64,000 nucleotides of DNA from contig NZ_JABZEO010000015.1 of the NCBI RefSeq assembly GCF_013385175.1, positions 1 to 64,000 of the forward strand, read 5' to 3'. The position numbers were made by a program, and so were the translations under genes. Positions 27,196 through 35,743 of this stretch are shown here, piece after piece. Each line of letters begins with the position of its first letter. Position 1 is the first letter of the stretch. Under the pieces are notes generated by a model. It searched no databases, was not told the DNA's origin, and worked only from the letters and a program-made list of their open reading frames with translations. This DNA is from Allochromatium humboldtianum. Its GTDB lineage: Bacteria > Pseudomonadota > Gammaproteobacteria > Chromatiales > Chromatiaceae.

Positions 27196-28578
27196 ATGCT
27201 GCAATCGCTCCAAGTCCTCGATCAGCTCAAGGCCCGACTGCGCGAGACCCTCGCTCTGCTGCCGCTCGCCGAGGGTACCGGCCCCGTCTCGCTGATCCTC
27301 GAACTGCCGCATCCGCCGGCCGGCGCGCCCGATCTCGACGGACCGCGCTTTCATTTCGCGCACAACCATCGCGGCGACCTGCGCGCGGGCTATGGCATCG
27401 CCGGCGAGTGGCAGGCGCACGGTCCCGAGCGCCTGAGCGAACTGCGACGCATCGCTCAGGGACTGCGCGCCGACTGGGTGCAGTGCGATCCGGACGAGAC
27501 CGGTTTCAGCGGGTTCGGGATGCTGGGCTTCGCGGCCACGCCGGAGACATCCGCCACGCGCGACGATCTGCCCAACGCGCTCCTGTGGCTGCCGGAACTG
27601 GCGCTGATCTCGCATGGCGGTCAAGCGGCGCTGGTGCTGACGACGCAGCGTCCCGCCGTGCGCGATGACTTGCTGACGCGCTGGGACGCCTGGCTCGACC
27701 GTCTGGTGCCGCTACTCGGGCGTCCGGCGCTCGATCCGCTCACCCCGGCACATCTCGAAGCCCTGGGCAGCACGCCGGATCGCGACGACTGGCGCACGCT
27801 GGTGCTGAACGCGCTCGACGAGATCGATCGGGAGCGGCTCGAAAAGGTCGTCGTCTGTCGTCGGCAGCGGCTCCAGGGACACCGGCGCTTCGATCTCGAC
27901 CGGCTCAACGCGGCGCTGAGCTATCTGTTCCCGTCCTGTCAGGTGATCAACATCCGGCGCCATGCCGCCAGCTTCGTCGCCGCCACGCCCGAACGGCTGT
28001 TCACCCAGCGTCGCGACCGGGTCGAGGCCGATGCGCTGGCCGGTACCGCCTGCCGCGCCGAGGACAGTGAGCGCGATGCCGCCATCACGCTCGGTCTCCA
28101 GAGCTGCGAGAAGAATCTGCGCGAGCATCAGGTGGTGGTCGCGGCGGTGCGCGAGGCGCTCGATCAGTGCTGCCGACGTCTGGAGCCGGCCGAGGGGCCG
28201 AGCATCCTCCAGCTCAACAATGCCCAGCATCTCTGGACACGCCTGCGCGGTGAGTTGCATCCCGGCGTCGATGTGTTCGAGCTGGCCGAGCGGCTGCATC
28301 CGACGCCAGCGACCAATGGCCAGCCACGCCGCGAGGCGCGCGACTGGCTCGATGTCAACGAGCCGCTCGAACGCGGCTGGTACACGGGCGCGGCCGGAAT
28401 CGTCGAGCCGGATCTGACCGGGGAACTGTGGGTGCTGCTGCGCTGTGCGCACATCCTTGACCGCACGGCCGATCTCTATGCGGGGGCCGGGATCGTCGCC
28501 GGCTCGGATCCGGCGAGCGAATGGCAGGAGACCGAGCACAAGCTCGCGGCCATGTCGACGGCGTTGCAGTTCGCATGA
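27196..28578 (+). CDS. menF: Isochorismate synthase MenF
   Basis: MenF converts chorismate to isochorismate, the first step of menaquinone synthesis. The 460-residue protein belongs to the chorismate-binding family: LEKVVVCRRQRLQG, ATPERLFTQRRDRVEADALAG with TACR, then EKNLREHQVVV and the C-terminal GWYTGAAGIVE are the conserved active-site and magnesium-binding segments. The start at 27196 is the first ATG; a GTG at 27139 is also in frame. The stop overlaps the menD start by four bases (ATGA), implying a menF-menD operon. Confidence 0.94.
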   Translation: MLQSLQVLDQLKARLRETLALLPLAEGTGPVSLILELPHPPAGAPDLDGPRFHFAHNHRGDLRAGYGIAGEWQAHGPERLSELRRIAQGLRADWVQCDPDETGFSGFGMLGFAATPETSATRDDLPNALLWLPELALISHGGQAALVLTTQRPAVRDDLLTRWDAWLDRLVPLLGRPALDPLTPAHLEALGSTPDRDDWRTLVLNALDEIDRERLEKVVVCRRQRLQGHRRFDLDRLNAALSYLFPSCQVINIRRHAASFVAATPERLFTQRRDRVEADALAGTACRAEDSERDAAITLGLQSCEKNLREHQVVVAAVREALDQCCRRLEPAEGPSILQLNNAQHLWTRLRGELHPGVDVFELAERLHPTPATNGQPRREARDWLDVNEPLERGWYTGAAGIVEPDLTGELWVLLRCAHILDRTADLYAGAGIVAGSDPASEWQETEHKLAAMSTALQFA

Positions 28579-30335
28579 CGGATCAGGGCTGCGTGAATCT
28601 GCGCTGGGCGCTGGCCCTGTTCGATGGGCTGGTCGAAGGTGGAATGCGTCATCTGGTGCTCTCGCCCGGATCGCGCTCCACGCCGCTGGTGCTGGCAGCC
28701 CAGCGTCAACCGGCGCTGACCGTCACGCCGATCCTCGACGAGCGTAGCGCGGCCTTTTTCGCGCTGGGTGTGGCGCGGGCCTCGGGGCGTCCGGTGGGGC
28801 TGGTCTGCACCTCGGGGAGCGCGCTCGCCCACTGGTTCCCGGCGGTCCTCGAAGCCTCTGAGTCCGGGATTCCGCTGGTGCTGCTCTCGGCCGATCGTCC
28901 GCCCGAACTGCGTGGCTGGGGGGCGAACCAGACCATCGATCAGACGCGCTTCTTCGGGGTGCATGTGCGCGCCTTCCATGATCCGGGCACGCCCGAGGAT
29001 TCGCCCGGCGCGGGCAAGTTGATGCGGGCACTGGGGCGGCGCGCGGCGGCTGAGAGTCTGAGCGACTGGCCGGGACCGGTGCATCTGAATCTGCCGTTTC
29101 GCGAACCGCTGGTGCCGGGGGTGGATTGCCGGGCTGAAGCCACACAGGTTCAAACAGCCGTTCAGCCTCCAGCCTCCAGCCACCGGCTTGGTCTTGCGGG
29201 GAACCGGACGCTGGAGGCTGGTAGCCGGCCGCTGACAGTCGGCTTGACGTCCCAATGCTCCGGGCGCGGCCTGATCTGCTGCGGGCCGGGCGACTGGACG
29301 GCAGACGGCGCGGAGGCGCTTTGGCAGTTGGCGGCGCGGCTTGGCGTGCCTGTGCTGTGCGATCCGCTTTCAGGTTTGCGTTTCGGTTTCGGCTCAGGTT
29401 CCGTCTCGGACCATCGCCTCACCCGTTACGACAGTCTGCTCCGTCATCCGGCGACCGCCGCTGCACTCAAGCCGGATTGGGTGCTGCGCTTCGGACGTGC
29501 GCCGGTCTCCAAGACGCTGCTCGGCTGGATGGCGGAGGTTCCGACCATCCTGGTCGATGCCGGACGCGGCTGGAGTGATCCGAATCATGACGTTCGGCTC
29601 AAGATCGATGCCGATCCGGCCGTGTTCTGCGCTTGGCTTGCAGACGCGGATCTGGAACTCGGCACATCGGACCCTGATTGGCTCGCCGGCTGGTTCCAGG
29701 CCGAGCGCCGTCTGGAGCGTTTCGCCACCGAGTATCTCGACCAGGCGCCCTGGTGCGAGGGGCATCTGATCCGCGATCTCATTGCACGGCTGCCCGAAGG
29801 CGAAGGGTTGCTGTGCGCCAACTCCATGCCGATCCGCCAGCTCGACACCTGGTCGGGCCGGCGTGCCCAGCCGCTCCGTCTCTTCGGCAATCGCGGCGCC
29901 AGCGGCATCGACGGCCAGACCTCGACGCTCGCCGGACTCAACGCCGGCGGCGTGCCGACCACGGCGCTGCTTGGCGATCTGTCCTTCCTGCACGATCTCA
30001 GCGGCCTGACGGCACTGCGCACGCTCCAGCGGCCCTGTATCGTCATCAACAACGGCGGCGGGCGTATCTTCGACTATCTGCCCCAGCACGGACTGCCCGG
30101 CTTCGAGACGCTCTGGCGCACGCCGGTCGCGGTCGATCTGGGGGCGCTGGCCCAAACCTTCGGGTTGATTCATCGTCAGGTGTCCGATGGCGCCGGATTC
30201 CAACAGGCCCTGAGCGAGGCCATCCAGAGTTCGCGCCCCGGCGGACTGATCGAGGTCGTCATCGACGCCGATCTGAGCCGACGGATCCATCGTGATTTTT
30301 GGCAGACGGTCAGTCGGCTCGGCGACGACACCTGA
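28575..30335 (+). CDS. menD: SEPHCHC synthase MenD
   Basis: MenD is a thiamine-diphosphate enzyme that joins isochorismate and 2-oxoglutarate. The 586-residue protein begins with NLRWALALFDGLVEGGMRHL and has the catalytic glutamate in DERSAAFFALGVA, the conserved CTSGSALAHWFPAVLEA, RPPELRGWGANQTIDQ, and the ThDP/metal motif GDLSFLHDLSGL to NNGGGRIF. The region of residues about 195-225 (29160-29250) is an in-frame insertion built on an inverted repeat and has no counterpart in conserved parts of the family that I recognise. The enzyme core is intact. Confidence 0.94.
   Translation: MTDQGCVNLRWALALFDGLVEGGMRHLVLSPGSRSTPLVLAAQRQPALTVTPILDERSAAFFALGVARASGRPVGLVCTSGSALAHWFPAVLEASESGIPLVLLSADRPPELRGWGANQTIDQTRFFGVHVRAFHDPGTPEDSPGAGKLMRALGRRAAAESLSDWPGPVHLNLPFREPLVPGVDCRAEATQVQTAVQPPASSHRLGLAGNRTLEAGSRPLTVGLTSQCSGRGLICCGPGDWTADGAEALWQLAARLGVPVLCDPLSGLRFGFGSGSVSDHRLTRYDSLLRHPATAAALKPDWVLRFGRAPVSKTLLGWMAEVPTILVDAGRGWSDPNHDVRLKIDADPAVFCAWLADADLELGTSDPDWLAGWFQAERRLERFATEYLDQAPWCEGHLIRDLIARLPEGEGLLCANSMPIRQLDTWSGRRAQPLRLFGNRGASGIDGQTSTLAGLNAGGVPTTALLGDLSFLHDLSGLTALRTLQRPCIVINNGGGRIFDYLPQHGLPGFETLWRTPVAVDLGALAQTFGLIHRQVSDGAGFQQALSEAIQSSRPGGLIEVVIDADLSRRIHRDFWQTVSRLGDDT
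29169..29221. repeat. Palindromic element inside menD
   Basis: CCAGCCTCCAGC (29169-29180) is the exact reverse complement of GCTGGAGGCTGG (29210-29221); the loop is 29 bases and contains CCGG on both sides. The segment is translated in frame within the linker between two MenD domains. It looks like a small dispersed palindromic repeat that inserted without breaking the gene. Confidence 0.65.
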
Positions 30336-30350
30336 GGCCGGACTCCGGAT

Positions 30351-32117
30351 TCAGGCGACATCCGGCGCATCCGCCGACAGGTCGAGCGCCTCGCGCTGCA
30401 CCAGCTCCCAGCCGCTGTAGAGCAGCACCAGGGCGTGCAGATGGGCCGGCCCCAGATGTTCGCGCACCCGTGCATCCCCGGCATAGCGGCGTAACTGCGT
30501 GCGCGCCGCCTCCAGCAGCTCGTTGCGCCGCTCAGGCGTGTCTTCGGAACGCTTGACGTATTTCAGCTCGATCAGATAGGCATGGCGCATGTCCGGATAG
30601 CGGAAATAGAAGGGCGCCAGATAGAGATCGACGAAGCCGCCGCCCTGTTCCTGCTCGCTCCAGACCCGGAAGTACGGCGTGAGATTGAGCCAGGCGAGCA
30701 GAAAGCCCTGGATCATCTTCTCGCCCTGCAGATAGTCGCGCACGCTGGCCTGCTCGGCGATGCGCTCGGCCAGATAGTCGAAGAACGGCTCCCAGTCGCC
30801 GTTGTAGGCCATACGGCTGAGTCGGTCGGCGATCTCCCAGGTCGTCGGTTTGAACACTCCAGCCTCACTGTAGGCTTCGCGCAGATAGCCATACATGAGT
30901 TGGTGCACGGTCTGGTTGGGGATATGCAGTAACGGCAGTCCGCGCTGCTCGCCGGCGAAGGTCAGCAACCCCAGATAATAGAGCAGCGAGACGAAGTTCT
31001 CGGGCTGATGCAGCGCCTCGGCCGGGAAGCTGGTCTGCACCTGCCCGACCTGCTCACCGCGCTCGATGATCGCCCGCAGATGGCTGAAGTTGCCGTTGAG
31101 CCGACGGTCGATCTGCACCAGATGACGCAGCTTGCCATAGTCGATGCGCACATTGTGGTCGATCAGCTCGTCCGGCGGTGTACCCAGGTCGACCAGCGAT
31201 TGCAGGTAATAGAGTGCCATGTCGCTGTTGACGATCGACTCATGACGCGCCGGATGGAAATGGTAGTGGTTGTACCAGGCGTCGATCAGGGCTCGATGGG
31301 GTTCCAGTGTCTGTCCGAAGGCGGCGAACAGGGTCTCTAACTCGGCGTGGTTGAAGCCGAGCAAGCCATTGAAACGCGGATCCAGGCTGATATTGCGACC
31401 GATGTTGAAACCGCTGGTCACATCGTCCAGCGTCAGCGGCGAGACTCCGGTGATGAACAGCCGTGCCAGACCGCCGCCGCTCTGTCCAGCCGCCCCCTTG
31501 AGCATCGCGAAGACATTACGGAAGAATCCGCTGCCGTGCGTCAGCTCCCGATAGGCGTCCTGGCCGAAATGCGCCAGCAGGTTGTTGGCGAAGTTGTCGT
31601 ATTCGTCGATGAACAGATAGAGCGACCGGCCCAGATGACCGAGTTCCATCAGCAGCCGCTCCAGTGCCGCCGCCACGGTCGGCTGCTCGCGCACCCGCGC
31701 CGCCATCCCCTCCGGCAGGTGCTCGGCATGGCGCAGGAACAGGCCGTCGATCTGATTACGACAATGGGTCTCGAACGAGGATTCCAGATGCTCCGGCTCG
31801 GCGCGCACCATCGAGAAATCGAAACGCAGGCTCAGGTATTGACCGCGCTCCGGGGTCGGATGGGACTGGACCCAGGTCTCAGCGAAGAGTTCATCGAAGG
31901 ACTTGGCCCATTCGGCATCGTAGTAGCACTCCATCATGGATTGCAGCAGACTCTTGCCGAAACGGCGCGGGCGGATCAGGAACAGAAAGCGCCCGGCCTC
32001 CTCCAGCAGCGGCAGATAACGGGTCTTGTCCACATAGTATTCATGACCGCGGCGCAGCTTGACGAAGTCGGCCACGCCGTAGGGGATGCGCAGGTCAGGT
32101 GAGGCGGTTTGACGCAT
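30351..32117 (-). CDS. AAA-ATPase-like and PD-(D/E)XK nuclease-fold protein
   Basis: The 588-residue protein belongs to the family with an N-terminal AAA-ATPase-like domain (IPYGVADFVKLRRGHEYYVDKT and the unusual P-loop RPRRFGKSLL near residue 50) and a C-terminal PD-(D/E)XK nuclease fold (FVDLYLAPF, then YLIELKYVK at about 530). SLYLFIDEYDNF is the Walker B-like region. Such proteins are common in multiple copies in bacteria; their role is unknown, with defence or mobile-element links suspected. It is opposite in strand to the men genes and separates menD from menB. An 18-base palindrome stands in its promoter region. Confidence 0.85.
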   Translation of the reverse strand: MRQTASPDLRIPYGVADFVKLRRGHEYYVDKTRYLPLLEEAGRFLFLIRPRRFGKSLLQSMMECYYDAEWAKSFDELFAETWVQSHPTPERGQYLSLRFDFSMVRAEPEHLESSFETHCRNQIDGLFLRHAEHLPEGMAARVREQPTVAAALERLLMELGHLGRSLYLFIDEYDNFANNLLAHFGQDAYRELTHGSGFFRNVFAMLKGAAGQSGGGLARLFITGVSPLTLDDVTSGFNIGRNISLDPRFNGLLGFNHAELETLFAAFGQTLEPHRALIDAWYNHYHFHPARHESIVNSDMALYYLQSLVDLGTPPDELIDHNVRIDYGKLRHLVQIDRRLNGNFSHLRAIIERGEQVGQVQTSFPAEALHQPENFVSLLYYLGLLTFAGEQRGLPLLHIPNQTVHQLMYGYLREAYSEAGVFKPTTWEIADRLSRMAYNGDWEPFFDYLAERIAEQASVRDYLQGEKMIQGFLLAWLNLTPYFRVWSEQEQGGGFVDLYLAPFYFRYPDMRHAYLIELKYVKRSEDTPERRNELLEAARTQLRRYAGDARVREHLGPAHLHALVLLYSGWELVQREALDLSADAPDVA

Positions 32118-32132
32118 GGGACGATTCCGGAC

Positions 32133-32150
32133 TGACGATGTATATCGTCA
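32133..32150. promoter_or_regulatory. Palindrome between the AAA/PD-(D/E)XK gene and menB
   Basis: TGACGAT-GTAT-ATCGTCA is a perfect inverted repeat with 7-base arms. It stands 16 bases upstream of the minus-strand gene and about 60 bases before menB. TATATC occurs within it and again at 32154-32159. It may be an operator for one or both divergent genes. Confidence 0.4.
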
Positions 32151-32210
32151 CTCTATATCAGCATCCATTTGAGTCAACTCACCACCGATCCCGGACCATT
32201 TGCGGCTAAA

Positions 32211-33125
32211 ATGACGCCCCCAGTTTCCATGCACAGCGAGGCATCCCAGGTGGCGTCAGAGACCATGCAACCAACCGCGAATCGACCCGAGACCGACTCG
32301 CGTCCCATCCACTGGGAGGCGCCCGCAGACGCCCGCTATCAGGACATCCTCTACCATCAGGCCGAGCACATCGCCAAGATCACCATCAACCGGCCCGAGG
32401 TGCGCAACGCCTTCCGCCCGCAGACGGTGCGCGAACTGATCGACGCCTTCCACCGCGCCCACATGGACCCCGAGATCGGCGTCATCATCTTCACAGGCGC
32501 GGGCGAACTGGCCTTCTGTTCGGGCGGCGATCAGCGCATCCGCGGTCACGAAGGCTACAAGGACGAGGCCGGCGTCGAGCATCTGAACGTGCTGGAGCTG
32601 CAACGCCAGATCCGTACCCTGCCCAAGCCGGTGGTGGCCATGGTGGCGGGCTACGCGATCGGCGGCGGCCATGTGTTGCATCTGATCTGCGACCTGACCA
32701 TCGCCGCCGACAACGCGCGCTTCGGCCAGACCGGACCGCGCGTGGGCAGCTTCGACGCCGGTTTCGGCGCCGGTCTCATGGCGCGTACCGTGGGCCTGAA
32801 GAAGGCCAAGGAGATCTGGTTCCTGTGCCGTCAGTACGACGCCCAGGAGGCGCTCGACATGGGGCTGGTCAACACGGTCGTGCCGCTCGCCGAGCTGGAA
32901 GCGGTGACGGTCGATTGGTGCCGCCAGATGAACCGCCTGTCGCCGACCGCACTGCGCGTGCTCAAGTCCGCCTTCAACGCCGACACCGACGGTCTGGCCG
33001 GCATCCAGGAACTGGCCGGCAATGCCACGGCGCTCTTCTACACCACCGAGGAAGGTCAGGAAGGACGCAACGCCTTCCTCGAAAAGCGCGCGCCCGACTT
33101 CGGCCGCTTTCCGCGCCGACCTTGA
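32211..33125 (+). CDS. menB: 1,4-dihydroxy-2-naphthoyl-CoA synthase MenB
   Basis: MenB closes the naphthoate ring from o-succinylbenzoyl-CoA. The crotonase-fold protein shows [20 protein letters not shown], the oxyanion-hole segment [27 protein letters not shown] and [19 protein letters not shown] with the conserved catalytic aspartate. The start is uncertain: ATGs at 32211, 32229 and 32265 are in frame and none has a strong ribosome binding site; family alignment would accept 32265. With 32211 it is 304 residues. menA follows after 42 bases. Confidence 0.94.
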   Translation: MTPPVSMHSEASQVASETMQPTANRPETDSRPIHWEAPADARYQDILYHQAEHIAKITINRPEVRNAFRPQTVRELIDAFHRAHMDPEIGVIIFTGAGELAFCSGGDQRIRGHEGYKDEAGVEHLNVLELQRQIRTLPKPVVAMVAGYAIGGGHVLHLICDLTIAADNARFGQTGPRVGSFDAGFGAGLMARTVGLKKAKEIWFLCRQYDAQEALDMGLVNTVVPLAELEAVTVDWCRQMNRLSPTALRVLKSAFNADTDGLAGIQELAGNATALFYTTEEGQEGRNAFLEKRAPDFGRFPRRP

Positions 33126-33167
33126 GCGGCACGGACGACAATTCTGCAAGCATCACGCCCTGACTCC

Positions 33168-34067
33168 ATGCCCGAGCAATCGACTCCATCCCCATTGGCG
33201 CGCTGGCTGCTGGCCGCGCGCCCCAAGACGCTGCCACTGACGCTGTCGCCGGTGATCGCCGGACTCGCGCTGGCCGTCGCCGCGACCGGCGCGCTGGCCG
33301 TCTGGACCGCGCTCGCCACCCTGCTGGCGGCGGTGGCGATCCAGATCGGCACCAATCTGCACAACGACGCCGCCGACTTCGAGCGCGGCACGGATACGGA
33401 CGAACGGCTCGGTCCGCCGCGCGCCACGGCGCAAGGCTGGCTGACCGCGCGTCAGGTCAAGAACGCCGCGCATGGCATGTTCGCACTCGCCTTCGTGCTT
33501 GGACTGGCGCTGCTGGTGCGCGGCGGCTGGCCGATCCTGCTGGTCGGGCTGGCCTCGTTGGCGGCCGGCTATGCCTATACCAGTGGCCCGCGCCCGATCG
33601 CCTATGGCCCCTTCGGTGAGGTCTATGCGCTGCTCTTCTTCGGCGTGGCCGCCGTGGGCGGCACCTACTATCTGCAAACCCTGACGCTCGACGGCTCGAC
33701 GCTGGTCGCCGGGGCGGCGCTCGGCTGTCTGGCCTCGGCCGTATTGCTGATCAACAACTATCGCGATCTCGAAACCGACACGGCGGCCGGGCGGCGCACG
33801 CTCTGCCGCGTGCTCGGACGCGAGCGGGCCAGGGTGCTCTATGCGCTGCTGCTGCTCATACCCGTCCCGCTGCTGATGTTGCTCGATCCGCTGCACGTCT
33901 CCTGGCCCCTGCTCGCCGCCCTGCCGTTGGCGGCCCTTCTGATCCGGCGGCTGTGGCGCGGCGCCATGGGTCCGGCGCTCAACGAGCAACTGGCACGCAC
34001 CGCTCAGTACCAGGCACTGCTGGTCGGTCTGCTGATCCTGAGCCTGCTGCTGCCCGGCACAGCGTGA
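33168..34067 (+). CDS. menA: 1,4-dihydroxy-2-naphthoate polyprenyltransferase MenA
   Basis: MenA attaches the isoprenoid side chain to dihydroxynaphthoate in the inner membrane. The 299-residue protein has about eight to nine membrane helices and the two aspartate-rich motifs of the UbiA family, NLHNDAADFERGTD near residue 65 and NNYRDLETDTAAGRRTL near residue 200. RPKTLPLTLSPVIAG is the usual start of the family. It overlaps the menC start codon by four bases (GTGA), so menB-menA-menC are probably one operon. Confidence 0.95.
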   Translation: MPEQSTPSPLARWLLAARPKTLPLTLSPVIAGLALAVAATGALAVWTALATLLAAVAIQIGTNLHNDAADFERGTDTDERLGPPRATAQGWLTARQVKNAAHGMFALAFVLGLALLVRGGWPILLVGLASLAAGYAYTSGPRPIAYGPFGEVYALLFFGVAAVGGTYYLQTLTLDGSTLVAGAALGCLASAVLLINNYRDLETDTAAGRRTLCRVLGRERARVLYALLLLIPVPLLMLLDPLHVSWPLLAALPLAALLIRRLWRGAMGPALNEQLARTAQYQALLVGLLILSLLLPGTA

Positions 34068-35131
34068 TCGAGCGCGCCGGATTCCGGCCCTATGATCTGC
34101 CGTTACGCCAAGCCTGGGGCAGTGCGCGCGGCGGGTTCGCACGGCGGCGCGGCTGGTTGGTCTGGGTCGAGGCGGATGGTCTGACCGGCTACGGCGATTG
34201 CGCCCCGTTGCCGGCGGCGGGCACCGAGGCCCAAGAGGCCGCCGGCGCGGCGCTCGAACGGCTCTTCTCAGGTCTGCGCGGACAGGAGATCGAGATACGA
34301 CTGTCTGCTCTGGATGCGGAGAACGCTACGGATGCGCATCCAGCCGCGCGCTTCGCCCTGGACTGCGCTCTGGCCGATCTTGCCAGCCAACGCTTGAATC
34401 TGAGCATGCGCCGGTGGCTCGCGCCTGAGGCCGTCGATCGCCTCGCCGTCAATGCCATGCTCGGCACGCTCGGTACGGTGCCCGGCAAGGCCCTCGCCGC
34501 CAGTCAGGCACAGGGCTTTCGCGTGCTCAAGCTCAAGGTTGGCGTCGATACGCCAATGTCCGAGCTGGAATCGCTGGTAGAACTGGCCCGGCCTTCATCC
34601 ACTGATACAGATGTCAGACTACGCCTGGACGCCAATGGCGCCTGGAGCTTCGATCAGGCACGCTGGCTCATCGAGCGTTTGGTCAAGCTCCGGCTGCCGA
34701 TCGAGTCGATCGAGGAACCACTGGCCGAGCCGACGCCTGAGCGGTTGGACGAACTGCAAGCCCTCGCCCCCTTCCCTCTGGCGCTGGATGAATCACTGCC
34801 GACCCGCTTTGCGGCGGTCGATCCCTCACAACTCGGTGTACGACGCCTGGTGCTCAAACCGGCGGCGCTCGGCGGTCTGCACCGCACGCTGGCGCTTGCA
34901 CGCCGCGCCCAGGACGCGAGCATCGAAGTCGTCGTCACGAGTCTGGTCGAGAGCGCCGCCGGACTCTGGCCCACGGCGCAACTGGCTGCGGCCATCGCCA
35001 GTCCCATTGCGCAGGGACTGGCCACGGCCGACTGGCTCGCTGCCGACCTGGGCCAAGCGCCCCGCCCCTGCGCCGGCCGGATCGATCTGCCGGATCGGCC
35101 CGGATCGGGCTTCATGCCCACGCATGTTTGA
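34064..35131 (+). CDS. menC: o-Succinylbenzoate synthase MenC
   Basis: MenC dehydrates SHCHC to o-succinylbenzoate; it belongs to the enolase superfamily. The protein starts at GTG 34064, overlapping the menA stop, and has 355 residues. The catalytic set is visible: LKLKVGVD with the base lysine, RLDANGAW, EEPLAEP and ALDES as metal ligands, and LVLKPAALGG with the second lysine. The upstream open frame inside menA is not part of the gene. No menE follows; the next gene is on the other strand. Confidence 0.93.
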   Translation: MIERAGFRPYDLPLRQAWGSARGGFARRRGWLVWVEADGLTGYGDCAPLPAAGTEAQEAAGAALERLFSGLRGQEIEIRLSALDAENATDAHPAARFALDCALADLASQRLNLSMRRWLAPEAVDRLAVNAMLGTLGTVPGKALAASQAQGFRVLKLKVGVDTPMSELESLVELARPSSTDTDVRLRLDANGAWSFDQARWLIERLVKLRLPIESIEEPLAEPTPERLDELQALAPFPLALDESLPTRFAAVDPSQLGVRRLVLKPAALGGLHRTLALARRAQDASIEVVVTSLVESAAGLWPTAQLAAAIASPIAQGLATADWLAADLGQAPRPCAGRIDLPDRPGSGFMPTHV

Positions 35132-35154
35132 CGCGCCCTGCACTCAGCGAGAAG

Positions 35155-35175
35155 CCATGCGGAATCGCCGCATGG
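35155..35175. terminator. Hairpin between convergent menC and the exported hypothetical
   Basis: CCATGCGG-AATCG-CCGCATGG is a perfect 8-bp stem in the 60-base gap between two convergent genes. It could act in both directions, although there is no clear T-run on either side. Confidence 0.45.
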
Positions 35176-35191
35176 ACGCACGCCACGCTGC

Positions 35192-35734
35192 TCAGTCGGC
35201 CTCGACGTAGTAGATCCAGGCGTCCTGATCGACCTGGAGATCGATGAGACTGCCGTTGCGCACGTCGAGATGGACGTAGATCGGCTCGCCGGCCGGGACC
35301 ATGAGACCATAGCCGGACGGGAAGGTGATGGTGGTGTTGGTGATGTTGGAGCCGACGTAGGTGCTGCCCGAGGTCGAGCCATAGTCGAACAGTCCGGGTC
35401 CGGCATATTTCGCGCGGAAGATGCAGCCTTTGGAGTCGTCCCCGGCGCACTGATACATCTCGGGTCGGGTGCTCACCTCGATGTCGGTATAGAGATCGAT
35501 GTCGGCCTGCTCGGCGACCGAGACGGCGAGGATGGCGATGGCTTTCTTCGGCGTCCAGGAACCGGCGCGGTCCTTGTGGCAGGTCTCGCCGCGTTTGCAC
35601 AGTCCGGTCGTGGCCTTGATGACCGCGACGCTCAGGGGTTCGATGTCGTCGGCGCACAAGGCGGCGGTTGGGACCAGTGCGCCCAGGAAGACAGCGGCGA
35701 TCATTGGGCGCGCGAGTGTGGCAGTCAGAGACAT
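35192..35734 (-). CDS. Exported protein of unknown function
   Basis: I do not recognise the family. The 180-residue product has a signal peptide (about 1-28, ending ALCA-DD), four to five cysteines in the mature part (GLCKRGETCHKD and MYQCAGDDSKGCIF) that could form two disulfides, and otherwise beta-rich sequence with many Thr, Ser and Gly. This suggests a small periplasmic or secreted beta protein. It follows the large GH94-type gene by nine bases on the same strand and so may be co-transcribed with it. Confidence 0.75.
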   Translation of the reverse strand: MSLTATLARPMIAAVFLGALVPTAALCADDIEPLSVAVIKATTGLCKRGETCHKDRAGSWTPKKAIAILAVSVAEQADIDLYTDIEVSTRPEMYQCAGDDSKGCIFRAKYAGPGLFDYGSTSGSTYVGSNITNTTITFPSGYGLMVPAGEPIYVHLDVRNGSLIDLQVDQDAWIYYVEAD

Positions 35735-35743
35735 GGTCGATCC

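Noticed and set aside
26035-27624. Upstream extension of the lipoprotein hydrolase to 801 codons
   Set aside because: The extension is antisense to the next hydrolase and menF. A lipoprotein signal peptide marks the true start at 26034 or 26022.
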